A stretch of DNA of 64,000 bases from Achromobacter xylosoxidans (GCF_014490035.1 NZ_CP061008.1:5332001-5396000), one strand, 5' to 3'. Shown: positions 27,090 to 36,818, counted from the first letter of the stretch. Translations and numbers: made by a program. Notes: generated by a model not told the origin, from the sequence alone.

Positions 27090-28331
27090 ATGCTCCCTCA
27101 GATGCTTCGCACTCTCTCTACCCACCCCCGTTCATACTTCACCGTGCTGACGCTTTCCACGCTATTGCTGAGCGCCGCCCAGGCCCACGCCGCGCCCCGC
27201 ACCGTCTACACCGGAACACTGCAAGGCGCCGGCAACATCGTGCTGGAGCTGGACACCGAAGCAGCGGCCGACGGCACCTTGACCGGCCGCTACTTCTACG
27301 CCAAGCACGGCGTGGACATCCCGCTGCGCGGCACGGCCAAGGAGCTCTTCGAACCGAAGCCCCGCCAGGAAGGCAAGCCGGCGGATCAGGCCGCAAGCTG
27401 GCAAGGCACGCGCGATGCCACCGGCTACCGCGGCCTCTGGACTGACGCCGGCAGCGGCAAGCAGCTACGCTTCGACCTGAAGCAGGTTGCGCAATACGAC
27501 ACGGAGCAGCTGGAAAAGGACCGCAAGCGGGCCCGCGCCAGCCAGGTCAATCTTGGCGACGTCGACGTCCAGGCAGGCATCACCGCCGCCCGTGCGCCCT
27601 ACGAGACGCTGAAGCTGGCCGGACACGCCCAGCCGGTCGGCAAGGAGATCGGTAACGGCGCGGTGGCCTATCGCATGTGGAGCGATCCGCGCACCAAGTT
27701 CACCTACCCGCGGCTCAGCCGCCATCCCGATGCGCAGGTCCTGCAGCGCACGAACTATCTGCTCGAACAACGCCATTGGCAGAAGAGCCTGGGCGCGCTG
27801 GCTTGCATGGCCTCGGCCTACACCAGCGGCAATCCGGGCGCCGGCACGCTGGGCGGATTCGATGAAGAGGCCGTGCACGTCACCTGGCTGTCGCGCGCGC
27901 TGATGACGGTGACCGAATCGGGCAGCCTGGACTGCGGCGGCGCGCATCCCTACAACCACTTCGAACCCTACACCTACGATCTGCTGCGCGGCGAATACCT
28001 GGACTGGAATCGCGTGTTCGACGCGTACGTGCCGGGCAAGCGCAGCTTCGGCGGGGAAAAGAGTCCCGCCCTGCTCGCGCTGGTGCAACAGGCGGTCAAG
28101 TCGGGCACCGCCGCCCAACAGTCCGGGGATCGGCCCAATCTGGAAGACTGCGCGAACCTCTGGCCCGACTATCTGGCGCTGGGCGTGCAGGCGCCCGGCG
28201 CGCTGAGCCTGTCCGTGTCCGGAGTCGGGCACGCGTCGGGCGCTTGCCTGGGCCCCCATGCCAGCGTGCCGTTCAAGGCCTTGACGCCTTATCTGAAGCC
28301 GGACGGGCAGGCGTATCTGGTCAACAACTGA
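27090..28331 (+). CDS. Exported DUF3298/RsiV-like protein
   Basis: A 413-residue protein with an N-terminal signal peptide (STLLLSAAQAHAAPR). The C-terminal half has the pattern of DUF3298-like domains found in RsiV-type lysozyme-binding anti-sigma factors (SGSLDCGGAHPYNHFEPYTY, then DLLRGEYLDWNRVFDAYVP), but no transmembrane anti-sigma segment is present. The N-terminal part (about 36-135) reads like a lipocalin-type or calycin-type beta barrel. It therefore looks like a periplasmic protein of unknown function. An ATG at 27102 is a possible alternative start. It stands between the AbiE module and dsdA. Confidence 0.65.
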   Translation: MLPQMLRTLSTHPRSYFTVLTLSTLLLSAAQAHAAPRTVYTGTLQGAGNIVLELDTEAAADGTLTGRYFYAKHGVDIPLRGTAKELFEPKPRQEGKPADQAASWQGTRDATGYRGLWTDAGSGKQLRFDLKQVAQYDTEQLEKDRKRARASQVNLGDVDVQAGITAARAPYETLKLAGHAQPVGKEIGNGAVAYRMWSDPRTKFTYPRLSRHPDAQVLQRTNYLLEQRHWQKSLGALACMASAYTSGNPGAGTLGGFDEEAVHVTWLSRALMTVTESGSLDCGGAHPYNHFEPYTYDLLRGEYLDWNRVFDAYVPGKRSFGGEKSPALLALVQQAVKSGTAAQQSGDRPNLEDCANLWPDYLALGVQAPGALSLSVSGVGHASGACLGPHASVPFKALTPYLKPDGQAYLVNN

Positions 28332-28335
28332 CGGA

Positions 28336-28356
28336 GCGCACGGGCTTGCCGTGCGC
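28336..28356 (+). terminator. Possible stem-loop between convergent genes
   Basis: An eight-base perfect stem GCGCACGG/CCGTGCGC with a five-base loop (28336-28356) lies between the exported-protein gene and the convergent dsdA gene. It lacks a U-tract in either direction, so it may end transcription with Rho or merely stabilise the 3' end. Confidence 0.35.
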
Positions 28357-28396
28357 GAAAAACCATGCGGTCGAAAGCGGCCGGCGCCGCCTGGAA

Positions 28397-29719
28397 TCAC
28401 GGGTCAAGGGCCGCACCGGCGCGGCTGAGTCCCCTGGCGTGTTCCTGGAAGCCGCGCAACGCCTCCGCGGGCACCAGCGACCCGCCCGTGGCCCAGATGA
28501 CGTGCGTGGCTTCGGACATATCCATGCCCTGGACATACGCGCGGCCGGCGGCTGAATCCAACCAGCCCGGACCGGAAACCGCGGCGGCGGCCGATGGTTC
28601 GACCTCGACGCCCAGGGTGTCTTTCAGCGCAATCAGGTTCAGGTAGAGCTCGTCATCGGACACGGTGAAGACGCCGCCCAGCTGTGGCTTCATCAGCGCG
28701 GCCACCAGCTCGGATGCCTGGCCGACGGCCAGGCCGTCTGCCTCGGTCCGGTTGTCCAGGCCGATGTCGTACACCGACACGGGAGTGTCCGCTCCCGACG
28801 CCAACTGCACCAGAAAGCACGGTGAGGCGACGGGCTCGGCGAAGAAGCAATGCACGTGAGTCCCGAACAAAGCCTTCAGGCCATGACTGATGCCACCCGG
28901 TGCGCCGCCGACGCCGCAGGGGATATACACGAACAGCGGGTGCGCTGCATCGACCACGCGCCCCGCTTCCACCAATTGCCGCGCCAGTCCGCGCGCCGCC
29001 GCGGCATAGCCGAAGAACAGCAGCTCGGATTGCTCGTCGTCGACGAAATGGCTGCGGGGCGCGGCCAGCGCCTGCGCCCGCCCGGCTGCGACGGCCTCGG
29101 CGTAGTCGCCGTCGTGTTCCACCACGCGCACGCCGCGTTGGCGCAGCCGGTCCTTCTTCCATTCCTTGGCATCGGCGGACATATGCACCACGGCATCGAA
29201 TCCCAGCGCGGCGGCCATGACGCCGATGCTCATGCCCAGGTTGCCGGTGCTGCCCACGGTCACGGCATACCGGCTGAACACGGCGCGAGCCCGCGGCGTG
29301 GCCAGGATGCGCCTGTCCGTTGACGCATCCTGCAGCAGCCCGTGCTCCTGCGCGATCGTCTCGGCAATGGCCAGCACTTCATGAAATCCGCCGCGCGCCT
29401 TGATGGAGCCTGCGACGGGCAGCTCGTCATCGCGCTTGAGGTACCAGCTGCCCGAGGCGCAGCCGCCGCCCAGCGCCTGTTGCAACGGCCCGGCAGCCAT
29501 CAGCCGGGACTCGATATGCCCATTCGCGGCCGCGAGCTCGGGAAAGAGCGTAGCCAGCAGCGGCGCGCAACGCGCCAGACGGCTTTCCGCCTCGTCGATC
29601 AGGGTCAGGGACGGGGCGGATCCTGGCATGGGTCCGCCCCTTTCGGGGTTGAGCCATAGCAAAGGCGTTCTTGATTGAAGATTTTCTAATAGCTGAGGAT
29701 CGAAATTGGCGGTCATCAT
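28397..29719 (-). CDS. dsdA: D-serine ammonia-lyase
   Basis: A 440-residue PLP-dependent enzyme converting D-serine to pyruvate and ammonia. The PLP lysine is in [12 protein letters not shown], the phosphate-binding loop reads [11 protein letters not shown], and the segments [19 protein letters not shown] and [13 protein letters not shown] are diagnostic for DsdA. Length fits the family (about 440). The ATG at 29719 is chosen because the protein-like sequence begins there ([11 protein letters not shown]); the open frame further upstream overlaps the divergent LysR promoter. It is paired with the LysR gene at 29811, a DsdC equivalent. Together with the D-amino acid locus further on, it shows the strain handles D-amino acids. 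Confidence 0.9.
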   Translation of the reverse strand: MMTANFDPQLLENLQSRTPLLWLNPERGGPMPGSAPSLTLIDEAESRLARCAPLLATLFPELAAANGHIESRLMAAGPLQQALGGGCASGSWYLKRDDELPVAGSIKARGGFHEVLAIAETIAQEHGLLQDASTDRRILATPRARAVFSRYAVTVGSTGNLGMSIGVMAAALGFDAVVHMSADAKEWKKDRLRQRGVRVVEHDGDYAEAVAAGRAQALAAPRSHFVDDEQSELLFFGYAAAARGLARQLVEAGRVVDAAHPLFVYIPCGVGGAPGGISHGLKALFGTHVHCFFAEPVASPCFLVQLASGADTPVSVYDIGLDNRTEADGLAVGQASELVAALMKPQLGGVFTVSDDELYLNLIALKDTLGVEVEPSAAAAVSGPGWLDSAAGRAYVQGMDMSEATHVIWATGGSLVPAEALRGFQEHARGLSRAGAALDP

Positions 29720-29810
29720 GAACTTGCAGGTTGATGGTTCAGCGCGAATCGTAGATGCCGCCAGCATGCAAGAATAGCGATCATTTCTACTGCAGCCATT
29801 AGCGTGACTT

Positions 29811-30761
29811 ATGCCAGCCCATTTCGACTCGACACTGCTGGGCGCCCTGCGCTGTTTTGACATGGCCGGCCGTCATCTCAGCTTTACCAGGGCTGCGGCA
29901 GCCATGAACCTCACGCAAAGCGCGGTAAGCCAGCAGATCCGGCAGTTGGAAGACCGCCTGGGCTACCTGCTGTTTGTTCGTCAACAACGCGGCCTGACGT
30001 TCACGTCCAAGGGCGAGTCGCTGTACTCGACGGTCAGCCGCGCGCTGGGCGACATCCAACAAGAGATCGAGCGGCTGGGCTTGCCGGCGTCAACGCTGCA
30101 GGTCAATTGCCTGCCCTCGTTCGCGCTGCAATGGCTGATGCCGCGCCTGACGGAATTCCATCGCTTGCAGCCGGACATATCGGTGCGGCTGAAGGCGGAG
30201 TTCCAGCCGCTGGACCGCAAGCTGATGGAGGAGGAAGACATAGACATCGCCATCCGCTACGACCCGGCGCATTACAGCGATTTGCAGGCGGACGCCTTGC
30301 TGGACGAGTATCTGCTGGTGGTCGCAACGCCCGAATACCTTGCGGCCCACCCCAAGTTTCGCGCCGGCAAATCGCTCGATGGCGTCGAGTTCCTGCACGA
30401 CGCCTCGCCTTGGGCTGGCGCCGCGGAGTTCATCGAATGGCGCACCTGGATGCAAGCGCACCAGCCGGGCTGGGTGCGCCATCTGGACGGGCCGCAGTTC
30501 AACCTGGCCAGCCTTGCCATTGGCGCCGCGCTGAATCACCAGGGCGTGGCGATCGGGCGCAGCGCGATGGTCTATGACGAGATCCGCAGCGGGCGGCTGG
30601 TCGACGTGTTCGGCAAGCACACGCCCGCGCCGGCGCGCTACGTATTGCTGTCACGCCGGCCTGATGAGCGGCGCACCCGGATCTTTTCCGAGTGGTTGAA
30701 ATCCGAATGCCGCAGCTTCGACAGCGCGCGGTCCGCCTTGATCGGGGACTCGCGCGGGTAA
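29811..30761 (+). CDS. LysR-family regulator (DsdC/GcvA-like)
   Basis: A 316-residue LysR regulator. The N-terminal winged helix has [20 protein letters not shown], then [19 protein letters not shown]. The C-terminal effector domain contains the GcvA-type [10 protein letters not shown] and [16 protein letters not shown] segments. It is transcribed divergently from dsdA with about 90 bases between them, so it should activate dsdA in response to D-serine or a related compound. Its GcvA-like domain is the group to which DsdC belongs. Confidence 0.85.
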   Translation: MPAHFDSTLLGALRCFDMAGRHLSFTRAAAAMNLTQSAVSQQIRQLEDRLGYLLFVRQQRGLTFTSKGESLYSTVSRALGDIQQEIERLGLPASTLQVNCLPSFALQWLMPRLTEFHRLQPDISVRLKAEFQPLDRKLMEEEDIDIAIRYDPAHYSDLQADALLDEYLLVVATPEYLAAHPKFRAGKSLDGVEFLHDASPWAGAAEFIEWRTWMQAHQPGWVRHLDGPQFNLASLAIGAALNHQGVAIGRSAMVYDEIRSGRLVDVFGKHTPAPARYVLLSRRPDERRTRIFSEWLKSECRSFDSARSALIGDSRG

Positions 30762-30802
30762 GGACACGCCGTGGAACCGGCGAGCGACGCCGCCGCGCGA
30801 CA

Positions 30803-31375
30803 TCAAACCGCCGCGGCGCTCAAATGTTCATAAAGTATCGCCGCGCCTATCCCGATCAGCGCGATACCGCCCAGGATCTCGGCCCGCTTCCCGGCGACGC
30901 TGCCCAACACCCGCCCCAGCATCACGCCTATCGTCACCATCAAGGTAGTCGCCAGGCCAATGGCAATGGCCGCCACCACGATGTTCACGTCCACGAACGC
31001 CAACCCCACGCCGACCGCCATGGCGTCGATGCTGGTGGCCAGGCCCGTTGCCGCCAGCAGCCAGAAGGAATGGCGGGTGACGGGCGCGGCGTCCTCCTCC
31101 TCTTCCTTGAGGCCGTTGCGTATCATCAGCAAACCCAGAATACAGAGCATCGCGAACGCGATCCAATGATCCCAGGCAACCACGTACTTGGCCGCGACCG
31201 AGCCCAGTCCCCAACCTATCACCGGCGTGATGGCTTCGATCACGCCGAAGATCAGCCCTGTGCGCAGGGCTTCCGGGAATCGGGGTTTGTATAGCGCGGC
31301 GCCTTTGCTGATGGCCGCGGCGAACGCATCCGTGGACATGGCGAACGCGAGAACGATGATGGCGATGGGATTCAT
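30803..31375 (-). CDS. mntP: Manganese efflux pump MntP
   Basis: A 190-residue, six-helix inner-membrane exporter of Mn(II). Two repeated metal-site motifs carry the conserved Asp residues: [14 protein letters not shown] in the first helix and [16 protein letters not shown] in the fourth. The start at 31375 gives the full first helix; a longer frame in the same reading runs back over the leader RNA and is rejected. The leader holds a yybP-ykoY-type riboswitch, which is the usual control of mntP in proteobacteria. A short cytoplasmic acidic loop EEEEDAAP joins helices 3 and 4. Confidence 0.93.
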   Translation of the reverse strand: MNPIAIIVLAFAMSTDAFAAAISKGAALYKPRFPEALRTGLIFGVIEAITPVIGWGLGSVAAKYVVAWDHWIAFAMLCILGLLMIRNGLKEEEEDAAPVTRHSFWLLAATGLATSIDAMAVGVGLAFVDVNIVVAAIAIGLATTLMVTIGVMLGRVLGSVAGKRAEILGGIALIGIGAAILYEHLSAAAV

Positions 31376-31579
31376 TGGAGTCGTGATCCTGCTGGGCGGA
31401 AACGGCACGGATCTCCCGCGCCGCCCGGCGTCGCGCGAAAAATCCGTGGTCTCGCCAAGCATGGATGCCGCTTGCGCCATGGCCGAGGAAGCCAAGAATG
31501 TTGACGCAAGCCCCTGCGGACCGGACCTTGGCTGGCCGGGCTGCAAGGAGGCTACTCCCCAAAGAGTAAGGGCAGTCTA
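31376..31579 (-). promoter_or_regulatory. yybP-ykoY manganese riboswitch leader of mntP
   Basis: On the minus strand the leader carries hallmark aptamer segments in order: TTTGGGGAGTAGCC (complement of about 31551-31564), GCGTCAACATTCTTGG (31492-31507) and GGCGAGACC (about 31450-31458). These are the conserved L1 and L3 elements of the Mn(II)-sensing aptamer. A possible extended -10 TGCTAGACT (31574-31582) precedes it. Downstream, CACGGAT and ATCCGTG (31406-31412, 31442-31448) can pair across the ATG-proximal region and overlap the aptamer edge, forming a likely expression switch. Confidence 0.8.
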
Positions 31580-31694
31580 GCAGAGCCTGCCGATCCGTGT
31601 GTTACACCACTAGTCCTTGTGGATTCCCAGCTCCACGCGAACGCCTGTCTGGCGATGCTGCCATCGCCCCGGCGGGAATGATCAGGACACGCAC

Positions 31695-32144
31695 ATGACC
31701 CAATCCGAATACATCGCCGAACTGCTGCGCATCCTGCGCGCCCACGACGCCGCGGCGCGCGCCACTCTGACGGCGCTGATCGCCGCCCTGCCGCCCAAGG
31801 CGCGCGAAATCCATTTCGTGGTGTTCCCCGATCAGGACGGCGAAGGTACGTTTTCGGTGGTGGCCAGCCTGGAAGGCCCGGACCTGTTCGTGCTCAACAA
31901 GGCCATCGAAGGCCACCGCTACCTGTTCGACGTGCGCCACACGGAAGACGGCATCGAACCCGAAGTGCCGCTGTTCGCGTCGGACGAAGCCGGTTTCAAC
32001 GTACAGGACGTCATCGTCGATACCGCGATGCAATGGGTGGCGGAACTGTGGGAAACCAGCGGCCATGGCCGTTCGCCGCTGCCGGGGCTGGTGTACGGGG
32101 AGGAAGGCTACGGAACGCTGGAACCGCTCGCACTACCGGCGTAG
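31695..32144 (+). CDS. Hypothetical protein
   Basis: A 149-residue acidic cytoplasmic protein that I do not recognise with certainty. It starts with an amphipathic helix (TQSEYIAELLRILRAHDAAA), then a mixed alpha/beta domain (EIHFVVFPDQDGEGTFSVVA, VLNKAIEGHRYLFDVRH) and a glycine-rich end. The ATG at 31695 is in the middle of the longer open frame and starts the helix. There is no signal peptide. It is transcribed away from mntP and converges on the CopD-like gene. Confidence 0.6.
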   Translation: MTQSEYIAELLRILRAHDAAARATLTALIAALPPKAREIHFVVFPDQDGEGTFSVVASLEGPDLFVLNKAIEGHRYLFDVRHTEDGIEPEVPLFASDEAGFNVQDVIVDTAMQWVAELWETSGHGRSPLPGLVYGEEGYGTLEPLALPA

Positions 32145-32166
32145 CGCCGCGGCATGGGCCGCGCAC

Positions 32167-32610
32167 TCACCAGGCCACGTGGAACATCGCCTTCGCCAGC
32201 ACCACGATCAGCACCATGTGGCAGAACACGCTGATGTGCATGCGCCTGCTCAATGCGCCGGTCAGGCGCTTGCGGCGCGCGAGCGTCAAGGCGGTCGCGA
32301 CATGGAGCAGCACGCTCAAGGCCAGCGCGATCTTCAGCGACAGCAGGACGCCGAAGGACGAAGCGAATGGATCGGCGAGCGCGCCGCGGTATTGCCAGGC
32401 CAAGCCCAGGCCGGCCAGGTAGAGCACCACGACCGACCACGGCAGCACGGCCCGCACGCGCGGCGCCAGCTGGCTGCCCAGCGCGCGGCGCACGTCGGGC
32501 GGCAGGCGCTTGTGCACCGGTTCCAGGAACAGCACCTCGAAGGTGACGGTGCCGACGAACAGGAAGGCGGCAAGCAGATGCAGGATGAGCAGCAAGGGGT
32601 AGGTGTTCAT
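32167..32610 (-). CDS. CopD-like membrane protein
   Basis: A 147-residue inner-membrane protein with four hydrophobic helices (about 5-25, 52-72, 85-105, 124-143). The first helix has LHLLAAFLFVGTVTFE, with a histidine as in CopD-type proteins and DUF2269 relatives. Such proteins are implicated in copper resistance or haem-protein assembly. Copper partners are not found nearby, so the function is uncertain. The ATG at 32610 is chosen over a longer alternative frame that is out of register. Confidence 0.65.
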   Translation of the reverse strand: MNTYPLLLILHLLAAFLFVGTVTFEVLFLEPVHKRLPPDVRRALGSQLAPRVRAVLPWSVVVLYLAGLGLAWQYRGALADPFASSFGVLLSLKIALALSVLLHVATALTLARRKRLTGALSRRMHISVFCHMVLIVVLAKAMFHVAW

Positions 32611-32694
32611 GGCTGCGAATGGGAATGGCCATCAGTCGGGATTGTCTCATCCGCGCCATGCGCTGCAACATGACAAACATCAAACGCCCCCCGC

Positions 32695-35142
32695 TCAGAA
32701 CTTGTAGCTCACCTTCATCCAGACGTTCCTGGGCGTGCCGTAGTTGTAGCCGTTGTAGCCCCCCAGGCCGCTGTAGTAATACTTGTCGGTCAGGTTTTCC
32801 ACATTGACGGACGCGGACACATGCCTGTTGAAGTCATAGCGCGCCATCAGGCCAAACAGCGTGACGCCGCCCTGGCTGGCGCGTCCTAGTCCGCCGGCTT
32901 CGTCGTAGTAGATGCTGCTCTGGTAGCTGACGTTGCCGCCGATCGTGAGCTTGTTCCACTCGCCCGGCAGCCTGTAGCTGGCAGCCAGGCGGAACAGCCG
33001 CTGGGGCGTGCTCGGCAGCAGCAATGCGCCCTCGGCGTCGCGCTTGGCAAAGTAGGTATAGCCGCCCATCAGCTGCAGGCCAGGCGCCACTTCGCCGGAC
33101 GCGGTCAACTCGAACCCCTTGCTGCGCGCGCCTTTGACGGCGCGGTAGGGAGTGCTCCCGTCCGGCAGCGGCGGGCTGGACGGATCCTCCACCGCAACGT
33201 TTTCCTCCTGGGTGCGGAATATCGCGAAGCTTGTGTTCAGCTTGCCGTCCAGATGTTCGCCCTTCAAACCGATTTCATAGTTTTGACCGGTTTGCGGCGG
33301 CAACACCACGTTGCTGGCGTCACGCGAGGTGGTGGGTATGAATATCCGGGTGTAGCTGGCGTAAGCCGAATAATCCTTGCTCAGGTCCACGACCACGCCG
33401 GCATAGGGCGTGAAGACGCCATTTTCCTTTGCGGTGGGGTTGTGGGTCCAGGTGTTGGCGGGGCCGTTATAGGCCGAAGAGTTTTCTTCGTACCAGGTGG
33501 TCCGGGCGCCCAGGATCAGCGACACCGGCTCGGCCATCTTCAGGCGCGCGGAACCGTAGATGGCGGTCTCCTTCGCGTCCAGGAAGGTGTCGTAGAAGGT
33601 GTAGGGCATGGCGGGCCGCGGCACGTCGCGCAGATCGTAGAGATTCACGCGCCGGCGGTCCCAGCCAGCGGGGTTCGCCGAGTTCAGGTTGAGTTCGCTG
33701 GTGTAGCGGTTGTAGCTCAGTCCCAGGACGGCCCGGTGCTCCCTGCCGAATGCCTGGAACGGCCCTTCGGCGTAGATATCGAAGGACTTGTTGGTGGAGC
33801 TTGCCGGGTTGTCGCGCAATTCGATAGTGGAAGCGCCGGACGGATCGACGGGCTGATACGCGAGGACGTAGCCCCAGGCGGCCTTTCTTTCGTTTTTCAA
33901 GCGGCTGGCGTCCATCTTGACGTGCCAGCCGCTGCCGAAGCGATGGTCCAAGGTCGCGAATATCCGGTCCGTATACATGTCCCATTGGCTCCATGGCGTC
34001 ACGGGATTGAAGGACCGGGGAAAGTTCGTGCGCGTGCCGTCGCTGTAGAACAGCGGCGCCTGGCCGAAGTTCGCGCCGTCGATGGCGGTCTTCTGGTGCT
34101 CGTAGCCGAGGCTGACGGTGGTGCTGGGCAGGATGTCGGCCTCGAGGATGCCGTAGAAGACATCGTCGGACCGCTTCTTGTAGTCAATGAAGCTGTCGCC
34201 CGCGGTGCGGGCGGCGACCACCCGGCCGCGCAGCGTGCCGGCGCTGTTCAGCGGGCCGCCCAGATCGGCTTCGGCGTTGTAGCTGTTCCAGCGGCCGACG
34301 CCACCGGTGACGTGTCCGGCGAACTCCGACGTGGGACGCTTGCGCACCAGATTCACCGAACCACCCGGCTCGCCCACGCCGTTGAGCAGGCCGGCGGCGC
34401 CGCGCACGACTTCCACCCGGTCGTAGATGGCGGTGTTGATCATGCCCGCCTCGGCCGACGGCGTCTTGAACGACAGCGTGGGCACGCCGTCGAGCATGGT
34501 GTTCAGCGCAAAACCGCGCGAGGTGAATTGCACGCGCTCATCCAGCCGCTCGACGGCGATGCCGGGCGTCTGGCGCATCACCTCGTCCAGCGTGTTCAGA
34601 TTCTGGTCGTCCATCTGCTGTCGCGTGACGACGCTGATGGATTGCGGGGTTTCACGCAGCGACAGCGGCATGCGGGTGGCGGCGCTTGTTGCCGGCACGG
34701 TATAGGAGCCCGTCCCTTCGGAGGGGCCTTCGTCGCCAGCGCCGGTGACGGTCACTGCGGGCAAGGCGGTGACTTCGCCCTGCGGCAATCTGCGCAGCGT
34801 GTAGCCGCCATCGGCGCGCCGCGCCGGTTCCAGGCCGCTACCGGCCAGCAACTGGCGCAACCCTTCCTCGAAGCCGAAACTGCCGCGTAGCCCAGGCGAT
34901 TGGAGATCGCGCGTCAGGGCGGGATCGAACGACAGCAGAACGCCGGCCTGGGCAGCATAGGCCGAAAGCGCCGCGCTGAGCGGCCCAGGCTCGACGGCCA
35001 CGCTCACCTGCCCCGCCTGGGTCTGCGCCTGGGCGGGCGCTATCAACCCGGCCAGAGGTAGCGCGAATGCGCCTGCCGCGAGCAAGACTGGGAAGGAGAC
35101 GCTTGCGCGCAACGGGGAAAGCTGACGGGGCATGACATGCAC
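32695..35142 (-). CDS. TonB-dependent siderophore receptor with STN signalling domain
   Basis: An 815-residue outer-membrane receptor. A signal peptide (to about PAQAQ) is followed by an STN (secretin/TonB N-terminal) signalling domain at about 45-110 (VAVEPGPLSAALSAYAAQAG), the plug (about 150-260, RETPQSISVVTRQQMDDQNL) and a 22-strand barrel ending in WMKVSYKF, with terminal Phe. The STN domain lets the loaded receptor signal through the FecR protein to the FecI-type sigma factor, encoded just upstream on the same strand. The transported siderophore is unknown; the barrel is of the FpvA/FoxA kind. The start follows CTGGAG. Confidence 0.9.
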   Translation of the reverse strand: MHVMPRQLSPLRASVSFPVLLAAGAFALPLAGLIAPAQAQTQAGQVSVAVEPGPLSAALSAYAAQAGVLLSFDPALTRDLQSPGLRGSFGFEEGLRQLLAGSGLEPARRADGGYTLRRLPQGEVTALPAVTVTGAGDEGPSEGTGSYTVPATSAATRMPLSLRETPQSISVVTRQQMDDQNLNTLDEVMRQTPGIAVERLDERVQFTSRGFALNTMLDGVPTLSFKTPSAEAGMINTAIYDRVEVVRGAAGLLNGVGEPGGSVNLVRKRPTSEFAGHVTGGVGRWNSYNAEADLGGPLNSAGTLRGRVVAARTAGDSFIDYKKRSDDVFYGILEADILPSTTVSLGYEHQKTAIDGANFGQAPLFYSDGTRTNFPRSFNPVTPWSQWDMYTDRIFATLDHRFGSGWHVKMDASRLKNERKAAWGYVLAYQPVDPSGASTIELRDNPASSTNKSFDIYAEGPFQAFGREHRAVLGLSYNRYTSELNLNSANPAGWDRRRVNLYDLRDVPRPAMPYTFYDTFLDAKETAIYGSARLKMAEPVSLILGARTTWYEENSSAYNGPANTWTHNPTAKENGVFTPYAGVVVDLSKDYSAYASYTRIFIPTTSRDASNVVLPPQTGQNYEIGLKGEHLDGKLNTSFAIFRTQEENVAVEDPSSPPLPDGSTPYRAVKGARSKGFELTASGEVAPGLQLMGGYTYFAKRDAEGALLLPSTPQRLFRLAASYRLPGEWNKLTIGGNVSYQSSIYYDEAGGLGRASQGGVTLFGLMARYDFNRHVSASVNVENLTDKYYYSGLGGYNGYNYGTPRNVWMKVSYKF

Positions 35143-35199
35143 TCCAGATGTTGGTCTTACCCTCGTAGCCAGATAAGACGCGCAAAGTGCTAGTCGCCG

Positions 35200-36183
35200 T
35201 TACAAAATAGTCTCGCCGCGCGGCACCAGCGACACCCAGTAGCGGGTGCGGTAGCGCAGGCCGAGTTGCAGGGTGTCCGCCACCGTGACCAGCACCCGGT
35301 CGGGTTCGGCCAGCGGGAAAGCGCCGGAAATGGGCAGATGCGCCACTTCGGGCGCGCAATCGATCCAGCCCGCGCGGTAGCGCTGGAGTTCACGCAGGAA
35401 TTCATTCAAGGGCATGCCGTCGACCTGCAGCATGCCGCGCTGCCAGGCGGAGGGATCGCCGGTCAGCGCTTGGGCGTCATCGATCTGGCCGCCGCCAAAG
35501 CGCAGGCCCATGCCGGCGGGCACGATGCGCGCGGCATCCGCCGAAGCGCCCGGGAGCGCCACGCGCACGGCGCCTTCCAGCACCTGTACCGCCGATACGC
35601 CGTCGTCGCGCCTGACCACGAAGCGCGTACCCAACGCGGTGATGCTGCCTTCGCGGGTGCGCACGATGAACGGCCGAACGTCCTGTTGCGGGTCCGGCGC
35701 GGTTTCGATCAGGATTTCGCCGCCGTGCAGCGCGATCAGCCGCTGCTGGGCATCGAACAAGACGTCCATGGCGGTGGCGGCATTGAGCACCACGCGGCTA
35801 TGGTCCGCCAGCAGCACCTCGCGCCGGGCGCCGACAGCCGTGCGGTATTGGGCCACCCAGCCGCGCCAGGCTTCATCGACCTGCGCGTAGCCGATGGCGC
35901 CTCCGGCGCCGATCAGCACCAGCAGCTTGCCCAGCGCGGCGCGGCGGGCGGACGAGCGCGGCCGTCCCAGCACGGGCAGCATGCCCTTGGGCAACGCCTC
36001 GAAGCGACGCGTAAGCGCTTCGGTGCGCCGCCAGGCGCGCTCATGTTCGGGATCGGCCTGGCGCCAGGCTTGCCACGCTTCCCGGTCCGCCTGGCTGGCG
36101 CTGCCCGACGTCAGGCGCAGAAACCAGTCCACCGCTCCGTCCAGCGCGCGCGGATCGATGCGCCCTGCCTCTCCGGCGCTCAT
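35200..36183 (-). CDS. FecR-type anti-sigma regulator
   Basis: A 327-residue FecR-family protein that transmits receptor occupancy to the sigma factor. The N-terminal cytoplasmic part has the DUF4880-like AVDWFLRLTSGSASQADREA, then WQAWRQADPEHERAWRRTEA. A hydrophobic helix at about 95-115 (LGKLLVLIGAGGAIGYA) crosses the membrane, and the periplasmic FecR domain has ALGTRFVVRRDDGVSAVQVL and the typical C-terminal half. The ATG at 36183 overlaps the sigma gene stop by four bases; the longer frame to 36357 is rejected. Confidence 0.88.
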   Translation of the reverse strand: MSAGEAGRIDPRALDGAVDWFLRLTSGSASQADREAWQAWRQADPEHERAWRRTEALTRRFEALPKGMLPVLGRPRSSARRAALGKLLVLIGAGGAIGYAQVDEAWRGWVAQYRTAVGARREVLLADHSRVVLNAATAMDVLFDAQQRLIALHGGEILIETAPDPQQDVRPFIVRTREGSITALGTRFVVRRDDGVSAVQVLEGAVRVALPGASADAARIVPAGMGLRFGGGQIDDAQALTGDPSAWQRGMLQVDGMPLNEFLRELQRYRAGWIDCAPEVAHLPISGAFPLAEPDRVLVTVADTLQLGLRYRTRYWVSLVPRGETIL

Positions 36184-36686
36184 GGCACGAACTCCAGGCA
36201 CTGGCGCAGGGCGCGCGCGATGTACAGCCGCGCCGAGCCGACCGACACGCCCAGCGTCTTGGCAATATCCGCATGCGTCAGGCCTTCCAGCTGGCAAAGC
36301 AGGAAAGCGCGCCGCACCGGCACGGGCAAGCCGTCCAGCATGGCGTCGATTTCGCACAGGGCTTCCAGCGCCAGGGCGCGCTCCTCGGGCGACGGCGACT
36401 GCGCCTGGGGCAGCTGCGCCAGCGTTTCCAGATAGGCGCGTTCGAGGTCCCGGCGCCGCAGATGGTTGACCATGAGACCGTGCGCGATGGTCGCCAGATA
36501 GGAACGCGGCTCGCGAATGTCGCCCGGTTCGCGGCGGGCCAACACACGCAGATAGGTGTCATGCACCAGGTCGGCGGCGTCGAAGGCGCATCCCAACTTT
36601 TTGCGCAGCCAGCCCTGCAGCCAGCCTTGGTGTTCCTGGTACAGCGTGTGCAGGGGGTGCCGCGGAGAGGGATCGGAGGCGGCCAT
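36180..36686 (-). CDS. FecI-type ECF sigma factor
   Basis: A 168-residue RNA polymerase sigma factor of the iron-starvation ECF group. Region 2 includes AFDAADLVHDTYLRVLARRE and PRSYLATIAHGLMVNHLRRR; region 4 has the helix-turn-helix EGLTHADIAKTLGVSVGSAR. It lies directly before the fecR-like and receptor genes and should direct their transcription when the receptor is loaded. A Fur-box-like site is seen just before its start. Length and order are typical. Confidence 0.9.
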   Translation of the reverse strand: MAASDPSPRHPLHTLYQEHQGWLQGWLRKKLGCAFDAADLVHDTYLRVLARREPGDIREPRSYLATIAHGLMVNHLRRRDLERAYLETLAQLPQAQSPSPEERALALEALCEIDAMLDGLPVPVRRAFLLCQLEGLTHADIAKTLGVSVGSARLYIARALRQCLEFVP

Positions 36687-36699
36687 GAAGACGCACGGT

Positions 36700-36720
36700 T
36701 ATAAATGAGAATGACTACAA
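36700..36720 (-). promoter_or_regulatory. Candidate Fur box before the sigma factor gene
   Basis: The plus strand reads TAAATGAGAATGAC at about 36701-36714, which resembles the AAATGAGAAT-type Fur half-sites of Bordetella relatives. It lies about 15-30 bases before the sigma factor ATG, where Fur-Fe would repress it under iron sufficiency. Confidence 0.5.
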
Positions 36721-36756
36721 TTTACAACATAGTGCCCTGCACCGGGTGAAATGACT

Positions 36757-36788
36757 GCGCCCGGCCGCTGAATCCAGGGGCCGGGCGC
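36757..36788 (-). terminator. Strong stem-loop after the META-domain gene
   Basis: A perfect ten-base stem GCGCCCGGCC/GGCCGGGCGC (36757-36766 and 36779-36788) with a 12-base loop lies 30 bases beyond the META/DUF4377 gene. No strong U-tract follows, so it is either a Rho-aided end or an RNA-stabilising hairpin. Confidence 0.5.
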
Positions 36789-36818
36789 AATCGGGAAATC
36801 CAGAGGGAAGCTGGCGTC

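Noticed and set aside
29720..29810. A LysR operator (T-N11-A) between dsdA and its regulator
   Set aside because: Several imperfect candidates exist (for example AGAA/TTCT near 29771-29788), and none is convincing enough to list.
33253..34890. A 545-codon plus-strand frame opposite the TonB receptor
   Set aside because: Same reason: low-complexity product and a strongly supported receptor on the other strand.
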